From the NCBI GenBank assembly GCA_934249265.1, contig CAKQKQ010000003.1:35737-99736 (forward strand): 64,000 nt of DNA, in the 5' to 3' direction. The notes beneath the pieces were generated by a model. The model saw nothing but the letters and a program-made list of their open reading frames with translations, did not search any database and was not told where the DNA came from. The stretch is from an uncultured Clostridia bacterium (lineage in GTDB: Bacteria; Bacillota; Clostridia; Christensenellales; Borkfalkiaceae). Positions 9,601 through 18,000 of the stretch are shown piece after piece (the stretch's first letter is position 1; each line of letters opens with the position of its first letter). The translations under genes were made by a program, and so were the position numbers.

Positions 9601-12600
9601 CTTTGCGCTATTCTGAGACCCGAAATGTCGAGATTTACAAGCGAAGTACAATTTTCAAAAGCATTGTTGAACGCGCCCGTAAGTCTTTCGGGATTTGTTA
9701 TTGTAGTAAGTGAAGTACAATTTGCGAACGCCGACCTACCTACAGTCAACGTACCCGTAGTGGGATTACCGTCGTCATCGTCGTCGTTACGCTTATTTTC
9801 AAACTTGCCGAGGTCTATTTCTTTAAGACTCGTACAACCGTTGAACGCATTTGGCATTATCGCCACGCATGACGAAGGAATGTAAATGTATTCGAGGTTT
9901 GTACAACCGGAGAACGCGTTTTCGGGGATTTCAGTGAGCGTCTTGGGAAGAATAATTCTCTTTACCGTAGTATTGTCTTTGAAACAATCGGAATTAAGAT
10001 ACATTACGTTTAATTCTTCGGGGATTTCGCACACTTCGCCGCCGTAATAATTATAAAGTGTATAACTTCTTACGTCGAAATCGGAAACAACCGTAACGTA
10101 AATACTCGGGTGCAAGTTGGTGTTGTGTTTTGCCGTAGCGGTGATAAACGCGCTGCCTTGCTTGTGCGTAGTGATTACGCCGTCTTGGTCAACGCTTACT
10201 ACGTCAGCATTACTTGTAGACCAAGTCAACTCGAGACCTTGGTAATACCACGGGTCTTTTTCTATTTCGAGTTGAAGTTGCATGCTGTTGCGGAGTTTAA
10301 GCGTGCCGTTTACCTCTTGAACGTATCTATCGCCGTTTAAAACGGGTTTAAATGAGAACGTTTGAAGTATCGGCTCGGCTTTCGCTTCGCCCGAAACGCT
10401 TACTCTTACTTGAGCGAGCGTCCTTCCGTTTGCGGAAAGCGTGAGTAACACTCGTCTCGTCTCCGCCAACGCGAAAATCTCGTTTTCATAAGCAATTACG
10501 CTATCTTCGTCGCTCGAAGTCCAAGTGAGTTTATGAGCAACCGTATCTACGGGAGTAGTGATTTGGTTGAGGCTGTAAACTTCGTTGGGAGCAAGCGTAA
10601 GATTGTATATATTGTATTCGTAAGCGTCGTCGCCGCTGCCCTCTTTACCCGTAGTAGCAAACGAGAGTTTGTCGTCCGTTTCAAAATCTACTCTGTCGGG
10701 ATAATCCGTCGCTTCCGCATAACCGACCCTATATAAACTGTGGTTCATTGCGTAATCGATAGGATATAAGAACAATTTACCCGTCTTGAAATATTCTTCG
10801 TAATAATCGGTGATTTCAAACGATACGGTAGAAACCGAATTCTTTTCCGATTGAATAGGAATAGGATATTGAGTGATGGAATAAATGGTTCTGTCTTCGA
10901 TATAAGCCGGCATAAGACACATCGAATATTGATTATCGTATACGTCTACGTCGAGATAAATTCTGTATTTCGTCTTTTTGTTTTCCACGTAAGACTCATA
11001 ACGTACTCTATAGTCCGTAATGGTCGGTGCTTCGTAGTCAACGGTAAAGTTGAACTTGAAAGTATCGTTGTTTGCTTTGCCGTCTTTCCAGTCGATTTTA
11101 CCCGTCATGGAGAATTCGTATTCGGTATTGTTGTTCCAATCCCATTCGTAAGGATTGATACCGAGGTAAATCGGCGAACCGACGTTCGCGCCGCCGCCCG
11201 CATAAGATTTCCTTTGGTTGTATACCGTGTTTTTATAAACGATTTCACCCGTGGAAGTATCTATAATTTGAGTATCGAGTTGTTTTGCGCCCCTTAATAA
11301 GCCGCCGTAAATGTAATACAACTCGCTTATTGCGTTGGAATAGAAACTATTGTCCGCGCTGTTGAACATCGAAATTGCCGCTTTATCCGAAGATGCGGTA
11401 ATCGCCGCGTCCTTTTCGTCCATCGAATAAATGTACGTTCCGAGAGGAATTATATATTTATCTTCATAAAGACCCAAAGGCGTCGTCGCCGATGCGGAAG
11501 CCTTGAGTTTATCTTCGGGCTCTACCGACGAATCGTTTTCGCTTTCGGAAATTTCATAACAAGTGTAATCGAGTAAATCTGCGTCAGCCCAATCGCCGTA
11601 GAATGCAAGATAAGGCACGCCGATATCGCAAATTTCTTCACCGCTGCCGTCTTTACCTTGCTCAAGTCTCACGAAGCCTTCGACGTACATGCCGTTTTTG
11701 AAGTTGTTTTCGATATACGCTCTGCCCGCGTCGCCGAGGGTAAGTCTGATTTTTACTTCTACCGAAGAGTTTGCGTCAACTTCTATTCTGCCGTTTACGT
11801 ATCTGCCGTTGCCGCTGAGTATTTCTACTTGAACGTCGGTGTCGGTAAGCATATGCGCTTTTTCGGCAACCGTCTTTCCGTCAACCGCGATAGTTTCGGT
11901 CATCGTGTAAACGTTTGGCGCGTAACTGATTACGCCGTCCGAAATGTTGTTTACGGTAAATTTAAGGTCGTATTTACCCGTGCGTTCGGGGTCGTCGTAA
12001 AGTTCGAGTTTGGTCTTTTGTTTTACGTTGCCGTCGTCGTCTTTAACGGTGATATAACCTTTTGTGTAAAGTGCGTTTTCAAGGAAGCCGAGACCCGCGC
12101 CTTGTTTTCTGGGTGAGTAAGGATTACCCTCGTTGTTGAGCACCATTGTGGTTGTGCTCATCAAAAGTTGAATTACTCTTGCGTTTAATTCCGCACCCGT
12201 AAGGGTGGGATCTTGTGCTTTCAAGTATTGACGAACGATCGCCGTCATACCGGCCATGTTGGGAGTTGCCATCGAAGTACCGCTGTACTCGTCGTAACCG
12301 CCCGCAACCGCACTTAAAATCTTTCCGCCGTAAGCGGTGATTTCGGGTTTCAATTCAAGGCTGGGCGTCGGTCCCCAAGAAGAGAATTCCGACATGAACG
12401 GACCTGCCGTGTTGCCGTAACTGAAAGTCATTGTTCCTTTACCGCTTGTCGCATTGTTTACAAGCGCAGTACCCGCTTCGAGACCTATCGAACATGCGGG
12501 AATGGGGTCTGTAAGTTCGCCGAGCGACATACGTATCGTACCCGAAAGGTTGTTATAAATTACGCACGCAACCGCGCCGTTATCTTTTGCAAATTGAATT

Positions 12601-14198
12601 TTATCCGCAAACGAGATATCTCCTCTCTTTACAAGAGCGATAGTCGGCTCTCTTTGAAGTTGACGTCTTATGCTTGCGGTGTAGTTCATCGTTTTACCTA
12701 CGCCGCCGATTACTACGTAAGGAAGAGTGATAGATTTTGTAGTATCAGTCTCATTTACCGCAGCGTAAAGTTTGTCGATGAAGTTGATTTCGTTACCGTT
12801 GCCGTCCGAAGAGTTCGTAAGGAAAGCAACCGTTTCGTTATTGCCCTCGTTTCCGAGAATATACGGCGATTTTTGACCTTCGATAGAAGCAACCGTGAAC
12901 GAAGTGTTGTATGACCCCGGTGAACCTACCGTACCGCTATCGGGATTTGTTGCAAGGTTTGTACCGTTGCCGCCGCCGTAGCCCGAAGAATATTCGTTAC
13001 CTGCCGCTACAACCAAACTTATGCCCGCGTTTTCGATATTTTCGTAAACTTTGGTGATACGTTCGTCCGATTCGTAATCGGAGAAGCCGCCCGTCGAACC
13101 CAAACTCATGTTGATTACGTCAACGCCGAGTTTAGTACAGTCTTCCAAAGCCCTTAAAATATCGAGCGTATCCGCGCCGCTGAAACCTTGCTTGTCGAAG
13201 TTGTTTGAAAATACCTTCATTATAGCGAGTTGCGCGTTGGGTGCTACGCCGACGAAAGTGTTTCCTTCAGCATCAACTACCTTGCTGTCGTCTTTACCCG
13301 CGATAATACCTGCAACGTGTACGCCGTGAGAAGAATATCCGGGGAAAACGTCTGCATCGTCGTCCGCATAGTCGAACGCGTAAGGCACTTTATCGCTGTA
13401 ATATACGTCGTTTACCGAATAGCCGAGCGCATAACTGTCGAGTTGGCTCATTCTTGCGGCAACGTATTCTTTATTCCAAGCGAGCGTGCTTTGAGGCGGA
13501 GTGGTTTGGAACGCAGCGTGATAAGCGTCGAGACCCGTATCGAGTACGGCAACTACCATGCCTTCGCCCTTGTAGTTGATATTGCTGGAATCGTAAACAC
13601 CCGTCGAATATACGGGAGTGTAATTGCTTACTTGCTCTACCGTGGGCTCGTAATAAAATTCCGAACGATATACACCTTTAACACCGCTTATCGACGAAAG
13701 TTTTTTATAGTCCGATGCGTCTATACGCAAACCTACGCCGTTTAACACCGTATTGTAGTAATGCTTTACTTCATAATCGATGCCGCTTTTGTTGAGCGCG
13801 CTCATAAATTTATTTTGTTCTTTCTTCAAGTCGTAAGCATAATTGTTTGCCGCGAAAGTCGTGACGAAATCCGAGAATTTTTCGCTTCCGTCGTAAATAT
13901 CGTACAAACCGTCGCCGCCGAGGTCGACTATTACGCTTATAGTGCCTTGAACTTCGGACTCTTCTTCGTCTTTAATCTTTACCGAGTCGTTGAACTTCGA
14001 GGTGACCATTTCGGTATCGTCGAATTGTCCGTTGACTTTTTCGAGTATCGTTGAAGAAGTGTCTATTCTGCTTGTCGAGGCGGACTCACCGTAAGCGGTG
14101 GGTTTTGTATACCACGTCGACATGCTCGTAACGCACATTGTCGTTGCAAGGCAAACTCCTAATAATGCTGAAAGTAATCTTCTGTTCTTTTTGCGCAT
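6699..14198 (-). CDS. Giant cell-surface subtilisin-family (S8) protease with BspA-like leucine-rich repeats
   Basis: Secreted serine endopeptidase of 2,499 aa, probably a cell-envelope protease. Order of parts: signal peptide (about 1-30); an inhibitor-I9-like propeptide (about 85-185); S8 domain with catalytic Asp220 (VLDTG), His291 (SSHGVHVAG), oxyanion Asn401 (VVAAGNE) and Ser642 (YSGTSMATP); a PA-domain insert (about 480-590); Fn3/Ig-like domains; a Big_2-like Ig domain (about 1275-1380); about 25 BspA-type leucine-rich repeats (about 1400-2160, pattern AFxxCxxLxxIxLPxxVxxI); a helical segment; a last Ig-like domain; then Gly-Cys, a membrane helix and a basic tail. A GGAG ribosome site lies 9 nt before the ATG. 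The neighbouring opp importer suggests peptides released outside are taken up. The triad is complete, so activity is likely; substrates are unknown. Confidence 0.95.
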   Translation of the reverse strand: MRKKNRRLLSALLGVCLATTMCVTSMSTWYTKPTAYGESASTSRIDTSSTILEKVNGQFDDTEMVTSKFNDSVKIKDEEESEVQGTISVIVDLGGDGLYDIYDGSEKFSDFVTTFAANNYAYDLKKEQNKFMSALNKSGIDYEVKHYYNTVLNGVGLRIDASDYKKLSSISGVKGVYRSEFYYEPTVEQVSNYTPVYSTGVYDSSNINYKGEGMVVAVLDTGLDAYHAAFQTTPPQSTLAWNKEYVAARMSQLDSYALGYSVNDVYYSDKVPYAFDYADDDADVFPGYSSHGVHVAGIIAGKDDSKVVDAEGNTFVGVAPNAQLAIMKVFSNNFDKQGFSGADTLDILRALEDCTKLGVDVINMSLGSTGGFSDYESDERITKVYENIENAGISLVVAAGNEYSSGYGGGNGTNLATNPDSGTVGSPGSYNTSFTVASIEGQKSPYILGNEGNNETVAFLTNSSDGNGNEINFIDKLYAAVNETDTTKSITLPYVVIGGVGKTMNYTASIRRQLQREPTIALVKRGDISFADKIQFAKDNGAVACVIYNNLSGTIRMSLGELTDPIPACSIGLEAGTALVNNATSGKGTMTFSYGNTAGPFMSEFSSWGPTPSLELKPEITAYGGKILSAVAGGYDEYSGTSMATPNMAGMTAIVRQYLKAQDPTLTGAELNARVIQLLMSTTTMVLNNEGNPYSPRKQGAGLGFLENALYTKGYITVKDDDGNVKQKTKLELYDDPERTGKYDLKFTVNNISDGVISYAPNVYTMTETIAVDGKTVAEKAHMLTDTDVQVEILSGNGRYVNGRIEVDANSSVEVKIRLTLGDAGRAYIENNFKNGMYVEGFVRLEQGKDGSGEEICDIGVPYLAFYGDWADADLLDYTCYEISESENDSSVEPEDKLKASASATTPLGLYEDKYIIPLGTYIYSMDEKDAAITASSDKAAISMFNSADNSFYSNAISELYYIYGGLLRGAKQLDTQIIDTSTGEIVYKNTVYNQRKSYAGGGANVGSPIYLGINPYEWDWNNNTEYEFSMTGKIDWKDGKANNDTFKFNFTVDYEAPTITDYRVRYESYVENKKTKYRIYLDVDVYDNQYSMCLMPAYIEDRTIYSITQYPIPIQSEKNSVSTVSFEITDYYEEYFKTGKLFLYPIDYAMNHSLYRVGYAEATDYPDRVDFETDDKLSFATTGKEGSGDDAYEYNIYNLTLAPNEVYSLNQITTPVDTVAHKLTWTSSDEDSVIAYENEIFALAETRRVLLTLSANGRTLAQVRVSVSGEAKAEPILQTFSFKPVLNGDRYVQEVNGTLKLRNSMQLQLEIEKDPWYYQGLELTWSTSNADVVSVDQDGVITTHKQGSAFITATAKHNTNLHPSIYVTVVSDFDVRSYTLYNYYGGEVCEIPEELNVMYLNSDCFKDNTTVKRIILPKTLTEIPENAFSGCTNLEYIYIPSSCVAIMPNAFNGCTSLKEIDLGKFENKRNDDDDDGNPTTGTLTVGRSAFANCTSLTTITNPERLTGAFNNAFENCTSLVNLDISGLRIAQSNLFAGCTSLTQVTMSSDTNLGVSMFANCTSLESIVIKASKVPDGAFYGCANLKTVTFEGSVDYIGAQAFSGCSSLTQITLPDGTYTLGENAFDGCTSLTKVTFGQGTNLQGDIILPFEGCTSLAEIEVAEGNENYASVDGVLYDKEKTTVLFVPVLATGYTIPDSVTKVGASAFAGNTNLTTIDLSRYEEIGAYAFAGTGLRTVTIPAALTAISEGMFANATQLSSVTFDTNAQLTTVGDYAFENCNMLSQIVLPETVTEIGDGAFLGCSAVRSIKLTNVQIIGTEAFSGTGISKITAKNTTTLKDGAFWGMSSLVQADLGAITEMGDLVFVETMVVNNGTYYPYGLTKLSKVTFAEGTTVIGARAFITALRSEYDSLTEVVIPNTVEKIGASAFYGRSKLTTLNLSGVKTVGEQAFYNCSSLTGLDLTSVETIGAAAFANTTALKVAEMPSLKEVGVSAFQNSGIETLVVNSLEVVDSFAFANTKIKSLTIPSSLSSYTYDESWTEINTNGDPEEIKGKKTLRIMNGAFQNLTNLTKFDVESTNAAFFADERGALYARVADGYVLVQYPAGNTAEEYVVLDGTVRIADNAFYQDKHLKKVTFPKTLKAIGSFAFYGAAIEDYVFNAVEAPILESLCMMLDMTYLGDLANTIAYVFSPILGFESTIYYANFGDFAGLVLERDNYFSYLKRLEEAGSNVDQYKDYVMPEFKHRLTRPENGQGYSTPIWLAYFSEENTTLSNYTADRTTQDAIDKIAGVSSADEINTEINGLSTTEEKLTKLEQISAELSVARKAYNEITDANQRALVTEYSRLLASEKAVRDLKADLGQPVNVDRLERSGSYETRYTEGDKFDPKDMIITAVFEDGSSIVLSKDDYVLDKSGALTVNDEKVTISYGGKQLELLIQVKAKSQGDSSSDSNGSDSVVTPDNKGCNGALVGTLIAVACVLAAAAVAVVLLKNKKGKKSNE

Positions 14199-14264
14199 GA
14201 TTAATTTCTCCGTTTATAATTTTCTGACCGCCCTCGGTTTTACCCGAGAACTACGTAAGGCTTA

Positions 14265-14516
14265 CTATTTAAGCCATAAATAAAGTAACAAAAACACCAA
14301 CATAAAAGACGTAAGCACCACTATTATTCTCGGGAGCATCACCGAAAACATCGCTTTTGTCATGGCGCGCTTTTCTTTTTTGGTGAGGTCGGATTTGCAT
14401 TTGTCTTTTTCGGCACGAGGGGTTTTCCCTTTTTCCCATTCGGGTAAAAGACCATCCATCGAAGCGATAACTCTGCCGTCGTCCCAATCGTCTTTCTTTT
14501 TGCGATTCTTGTCCAT
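14265..14516 (-). CDS. Small single-pass membrane protein, uncharacterised
   Basis: An 83-aa protein with a charged N-terminal half (contains DDWDDGRVIASMDGLLPEWE) and one C-terminal membrane helix (about residues 60-80), so the N-terminus probably faces the cytoplasm. The ATG at 14516 is preferred over a GTG two codons upstream because the promoter read at 14526-14554 would place the transcript start within about 3 nt of it. No ribosome site is visible. It lies 66 nt upstream of the giant subtilase on the same strand and could be the first gene of that transcript. I recall DDGR-type motifs in other unnamed small Firmicutes membrane proteins, but no function follows. Confidence 0.75.
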   Translation of the reverse strand: MDKNRKKKDDWDDGRVIASMDGLLPEWEKGKTPRAEKDKCKSDLTKKEKRAMTKAMFSVMLPRIIVVLTSFMLVFLLLYLWLK

Positions 14517-14525
14517 ATACACTTT

Positions 14526-14554
14526 ATTATACCATTAATCAACCTAAATAGCAA
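14526..14554 (-). promoter_or_regulatory. Sigma-A type promoter with extended -10, near-leaderless
   Basis: On the minus strand: -35 TTGCTA (14554-14549), 17-bp spacer ending in TGG, -10 TATAAT (14531-14526), giving the extended -10 TGGTATAAT. The expected transcript start is near 14519, only about 3 nt before the ATG at 14516. Confidence 0.65.
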
Positions 14555-14671
14555 ATATTTTATCCCCGTTTAGTATGTATTTTTATAATTAAATTATAGA
14601 TAATATTTAAAATAATATATATTAGTGAAATTTTAATGAAAATTATACATTTCGAGGTGATTTTTTGTAAA

Positions 14672-14945
14672 TGTTTTCCACAACGCCAAACTCATTGATT
14701 TTAAGCGAAATTGCCACATGATTTTAAATGGCGCAAATCTGTGATTTCAAATGGGTTTACATTGTGTGTTTAAGTAAATCAAACCTTTGATTTTAATGTG
14801 TTTTACATTGTGTGTTTAAGTGAAGTAATCTTATTGATTTTTAGTCGCTCAACTTTGCGATTTTAACTAACTTAAATCTCTTAATTTTTAGCAACGCAAC
14901 CATTTTAAAATAAAGCAAATCTTTAGATTTTGCGGGAAATAAAAA
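14672..14945. repeat. Degenerate 23-bp tandem repeat array, about 10-11 copies
   Basis: Units begin with GATTTTAA or GTGTTTAA at 14697, 14720, 14743, 14766, 14789, 14812, 14836, 14859 and 14883, a spacing of 23,23,23,23,23,24,23,24. Weaker units flank both sides. Two pairs of units are near-identical at distance 46 (TTTACATTGTGTGTTTAAGT at 14756 and 14802), so part of the array duplicated as a dimer. Only the first 8-9 bases of each unit are well kept. Confidence 0.8.
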
Positions 14946-14997
14946 ACGCAGAAATTGCCCTATGCAATCCCCACGCCTTTTTTAAGTTTTTAATAAT

Positions 14998-15023
14998 CGG
15001 CGGAAAGCGTTGCCTTTCCGCCG
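14998..15023 (-). terminator. Putative terminator of the 1,408-aa lipoprotein gene
   Basis: Nine-bp perfect stem CGGCGGAAA/TTTCCGCCG with an 8-nt loop, about 40 nt beyond the stop codon. The U-tract on the minus strand (ATTATTAAAAA) is poor. Confidence 0.5.
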
Positions 15024-15063
15024 ACTAAAATTGATTTTAATTGTTGAAATTATACTTTAACGA

Positions 15064-18000
15064 TTAAGCCTTTTTAGTAAATTTGTTGCTGACTAAAATC
15101 TCATCGTATTCGTCGCTGATAATTAAATTCGTGCCGTCATACTTGCCCGAATAATCATATCCGGCAAACGTAAACTCAAGCGTTTTCTTTTCAGCGTTGT
15201 AAGTATAATCGACGTTTGCAGAAGTTGCTCCGTTGCTCGCAGTCAACTTACCTTTTCCGTCAAAAGTAAGCGACCAATCGCCAAACGTCCAAGTTCCTGC
15301 GATTTCGTCAAGAGTTTCTTCCGTTTCTTCAGCCTTTTTAGTAAATTTAGCGTCGCTTAAAACATCGCCGTATTCATCGCTGACCGTTAAATAAGTGCCG
15401 TCGTATTTACCTTCGTAATCTTCGCTGCCGAACGTAAACGTAACAGTCTTTGTTGCGGCATTGTAAGTATACTGTACGGCATTGTCGCCATAACCGCTAT
15501 TTACCGTCAAGTTACCTTTGCCGTCAAAAGTAAGAGTCCACTTACCCCAAGTCCAAGTTCCCTCAAGTTCGTCGAGAGTTTCTTCAGCCTTTTTAGTAAA
15601 TTTAGCACTGCTTAAAACATCGCCGTATTCATCGCTGACCGTTAAATAAGTGCCGTCGTATTTACCTTCGTAATCTTCACTGCCGAACGTAAACGTAACA
15701 GTCTTTGTTGCGGCATTGTAAGTATACTGTACAGTATTATCGCCATAACCGCTATTTACGGTCAACGTACCCTTTCCGTCAAAAGTAAGAGTCCATTTAT
15801 TCCAAGTCCAAGTTCCTTCGAGTTCGTCGAGTTGTTGAGATACGGTGTAAAGCGTTCCGTCTTCGTTTGCAGTAGAAACATAACCTTCTGCAACGAAGTT
15901 TGTGCCTGCACCTTCAGCCGAGCAATTTGCGGGGTTGAATTTTACGAATTCGCCGCCGTAAACAACGATTTTTGCAGTGCCTAATTCGCGATTTGCATCA
16001 TAGCAGTTAAGCACGAAACCGTAAGGATCAATGTTGCTGGTTTGTTGAACTTCAAATTTACCGCCGTTTACCGTCAAAGTTCCTTCATAAACGTAAACCG
16101 CATGTATATTTCCGTTGATATATCCGCTGTTGATAGTCAATTCAGCACCGTCGCAAACGTCGATACCGAAGCAATCGTTTTCTTTAGCGAGGAGTTTTCC
16201 GTCACCGTCAAGAGTAACTTTTGCACCGTTTGCTACGCTTATAAGTGACCAAGCATCTTTCGATTCGTCCCAAAGGTCTACAGTGTTGGACAAAGTTTTT
16301 CCGTTTAAATCAAGCGTGATATCTTTGTCGATTACCAAAGTTTGGTCTGTAACTATGTCGGCAGTAAGAATAATCGTGTTGCCGTTGAGCGCATTTTTAA
16401 GAGTGGCTTTAAGTTGCTCTAAAGTGCCGACTTCATAAGTATCGGGAAGTTCGGGCAACGCGCCTTTTTTGTAAAGAGTAAGGTTGTAAGCGTTGTCGGA
16501 AGACGCTTCTTTATTATCGCTTGCATAAGCGGTCAAAGAACCGTCGTCGTTTAAAACGAGCAACCATTTATTTACGCCTTCAACAAGCGAAGATACGTCC
16601 GAAATTGCGCAATAAGCATATTTACTGCTTTGTCCGTCAAGGTTGATATAAGAAGTAAAATCGTAAGCAAATTCAAGCGTTTTTCCGTTGTAAGTTATCG
16701 TAACCAACGGGTTGCCTTCGTGAAGTAAACCGTTGAAGTTGAACGTAACCTTTTGAGCGTTGCCGTTTTCAACGAGATAAGCCTCGTATTCGCCGTACAT
16801 TTTGTCGTACAACGTTGCGTTTGCTTCCGCAAATTCAACCGCGGTCGTGTAAGACGTGTCGGAAGTTACTAAAATGTAACCGTTTTTGCCATCTACGAGA
16901 GTAAGAGTCCAATTTTCAAAGTAACAATATGCCGTCAATACGTTGTCTTTAAGCGTAAACGTAGCAGTGGCTTTCCAATTGATTTCTCCGTTTTCGTAAG
17001 TGCCGTACTTAAACTCGTTGCCGGTAATTTCGATACGGTCGTCGTTGGTTGCGTTTCTATATACGCCGAGGAACGGATTATAAGGAGCGTACACCAAATT
17101 ATCTTCGCCGTAAATATACTCGTCGTAATCGTAATCATAACCGGTCATATATATTACGTTCAATAAAAGATTTTTATTTTCGTCGAGTTTAAGAGTGAAG
17201 TTGCAAGTGTTGCCGTATATATCTTTTGCGTATTTAGCCGAGAAATACAATTCGGTGTAATTGTAGTTGCCCGTAAACGAATAAGATTCGCCGAGATATT
17301 CAACCTTTTTGTTTTCTTGGTCGAGAGTCAAAGTTTCGTCGCCGTTTACGTATACGCCGTTAGACGCTTCGAAGAACAAACCGAGTTTCGACTCTATAAC
17401 AGCACCCTCTTTTGCGTAAACGAAACCGTTTTTGGTGTTGTACGTAGTAAGCGCGGTGTAAATAAGAACGTTGCCGTTTTCTTGAATGTCAAACGTACCG
17501 TCGTAACCGTATCTACCCGTATCGGTAACGGTCAATGCCGTTTCGCCTACAGTGTAAGTTCCGACCGTCTTGCTACCCGTGTTGTACCATGCGGTAAACT
17601 TACCGTAACCGTCAAGTTCGATATAATACTTATCGGAAGAAGATTTAACGTAAATATATGTGCCTTCATAACCGATATATTCTTTTACGGTGTAAGAAGA
17701 ATTTTCCGCGTCTAATACGTAAACTTTTCCGTTTGCGGAGACTTCGTTTCCGTTTATTGTGTATTCGTAAGTTTGGTCGCCGAGCGTTGCATTGCCGAAA
17801 CCGTCGAGCGTAAGTTCGCCGTCAGCACCGTTATATGTGCCCGCTTCAGCCGATTTAAGCAAGAAGTTAGTGCCGGAAAGTTTTATTTGAAGGTCTTTTT
17901 CTACTATCGTGATTATCTTGCCTTCGCCTACTTCGCCGTTAACGGTTACGTAAGTATCTTGAGTTGCGTCACGATATACGTAGAACGTTTCGCCGTTTAA

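Larger units (their letters stand above)
14517..15063. other. Intergenic region holding promoter, 23-bp repeat array and terminator
   Basis: No coding sequence seen between the small membrane protein and the 1,408-aa lipoprotein. Contents are the promoter at 14526-14554, a degenerate 23-bp tandem array (about 14672-14945) and a terminator-like hairpin (14998-15023). Confidence 0.7.

Noticed and set aside
6870..14054. Many long plus-strand frames opposite the subtilase
   Set aside because: Antisense shadows produced by the codon pattern of the real gene; no starts with ribosome sites and no coherent domains.
14225..14250. Terminator between the small membrane protein gene and the subtilase
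   Set aside because: CTCGG/CCGAG is only 5 bp with no U-tract; the two genes may be cotranscribed.
14672..14945. 23-bp array as a CRISPR array
   Set aside because: Only 8-9 bases per unit are conserved, there are no constant repeats alternating with unique spacers, and no cas genes are nearby.
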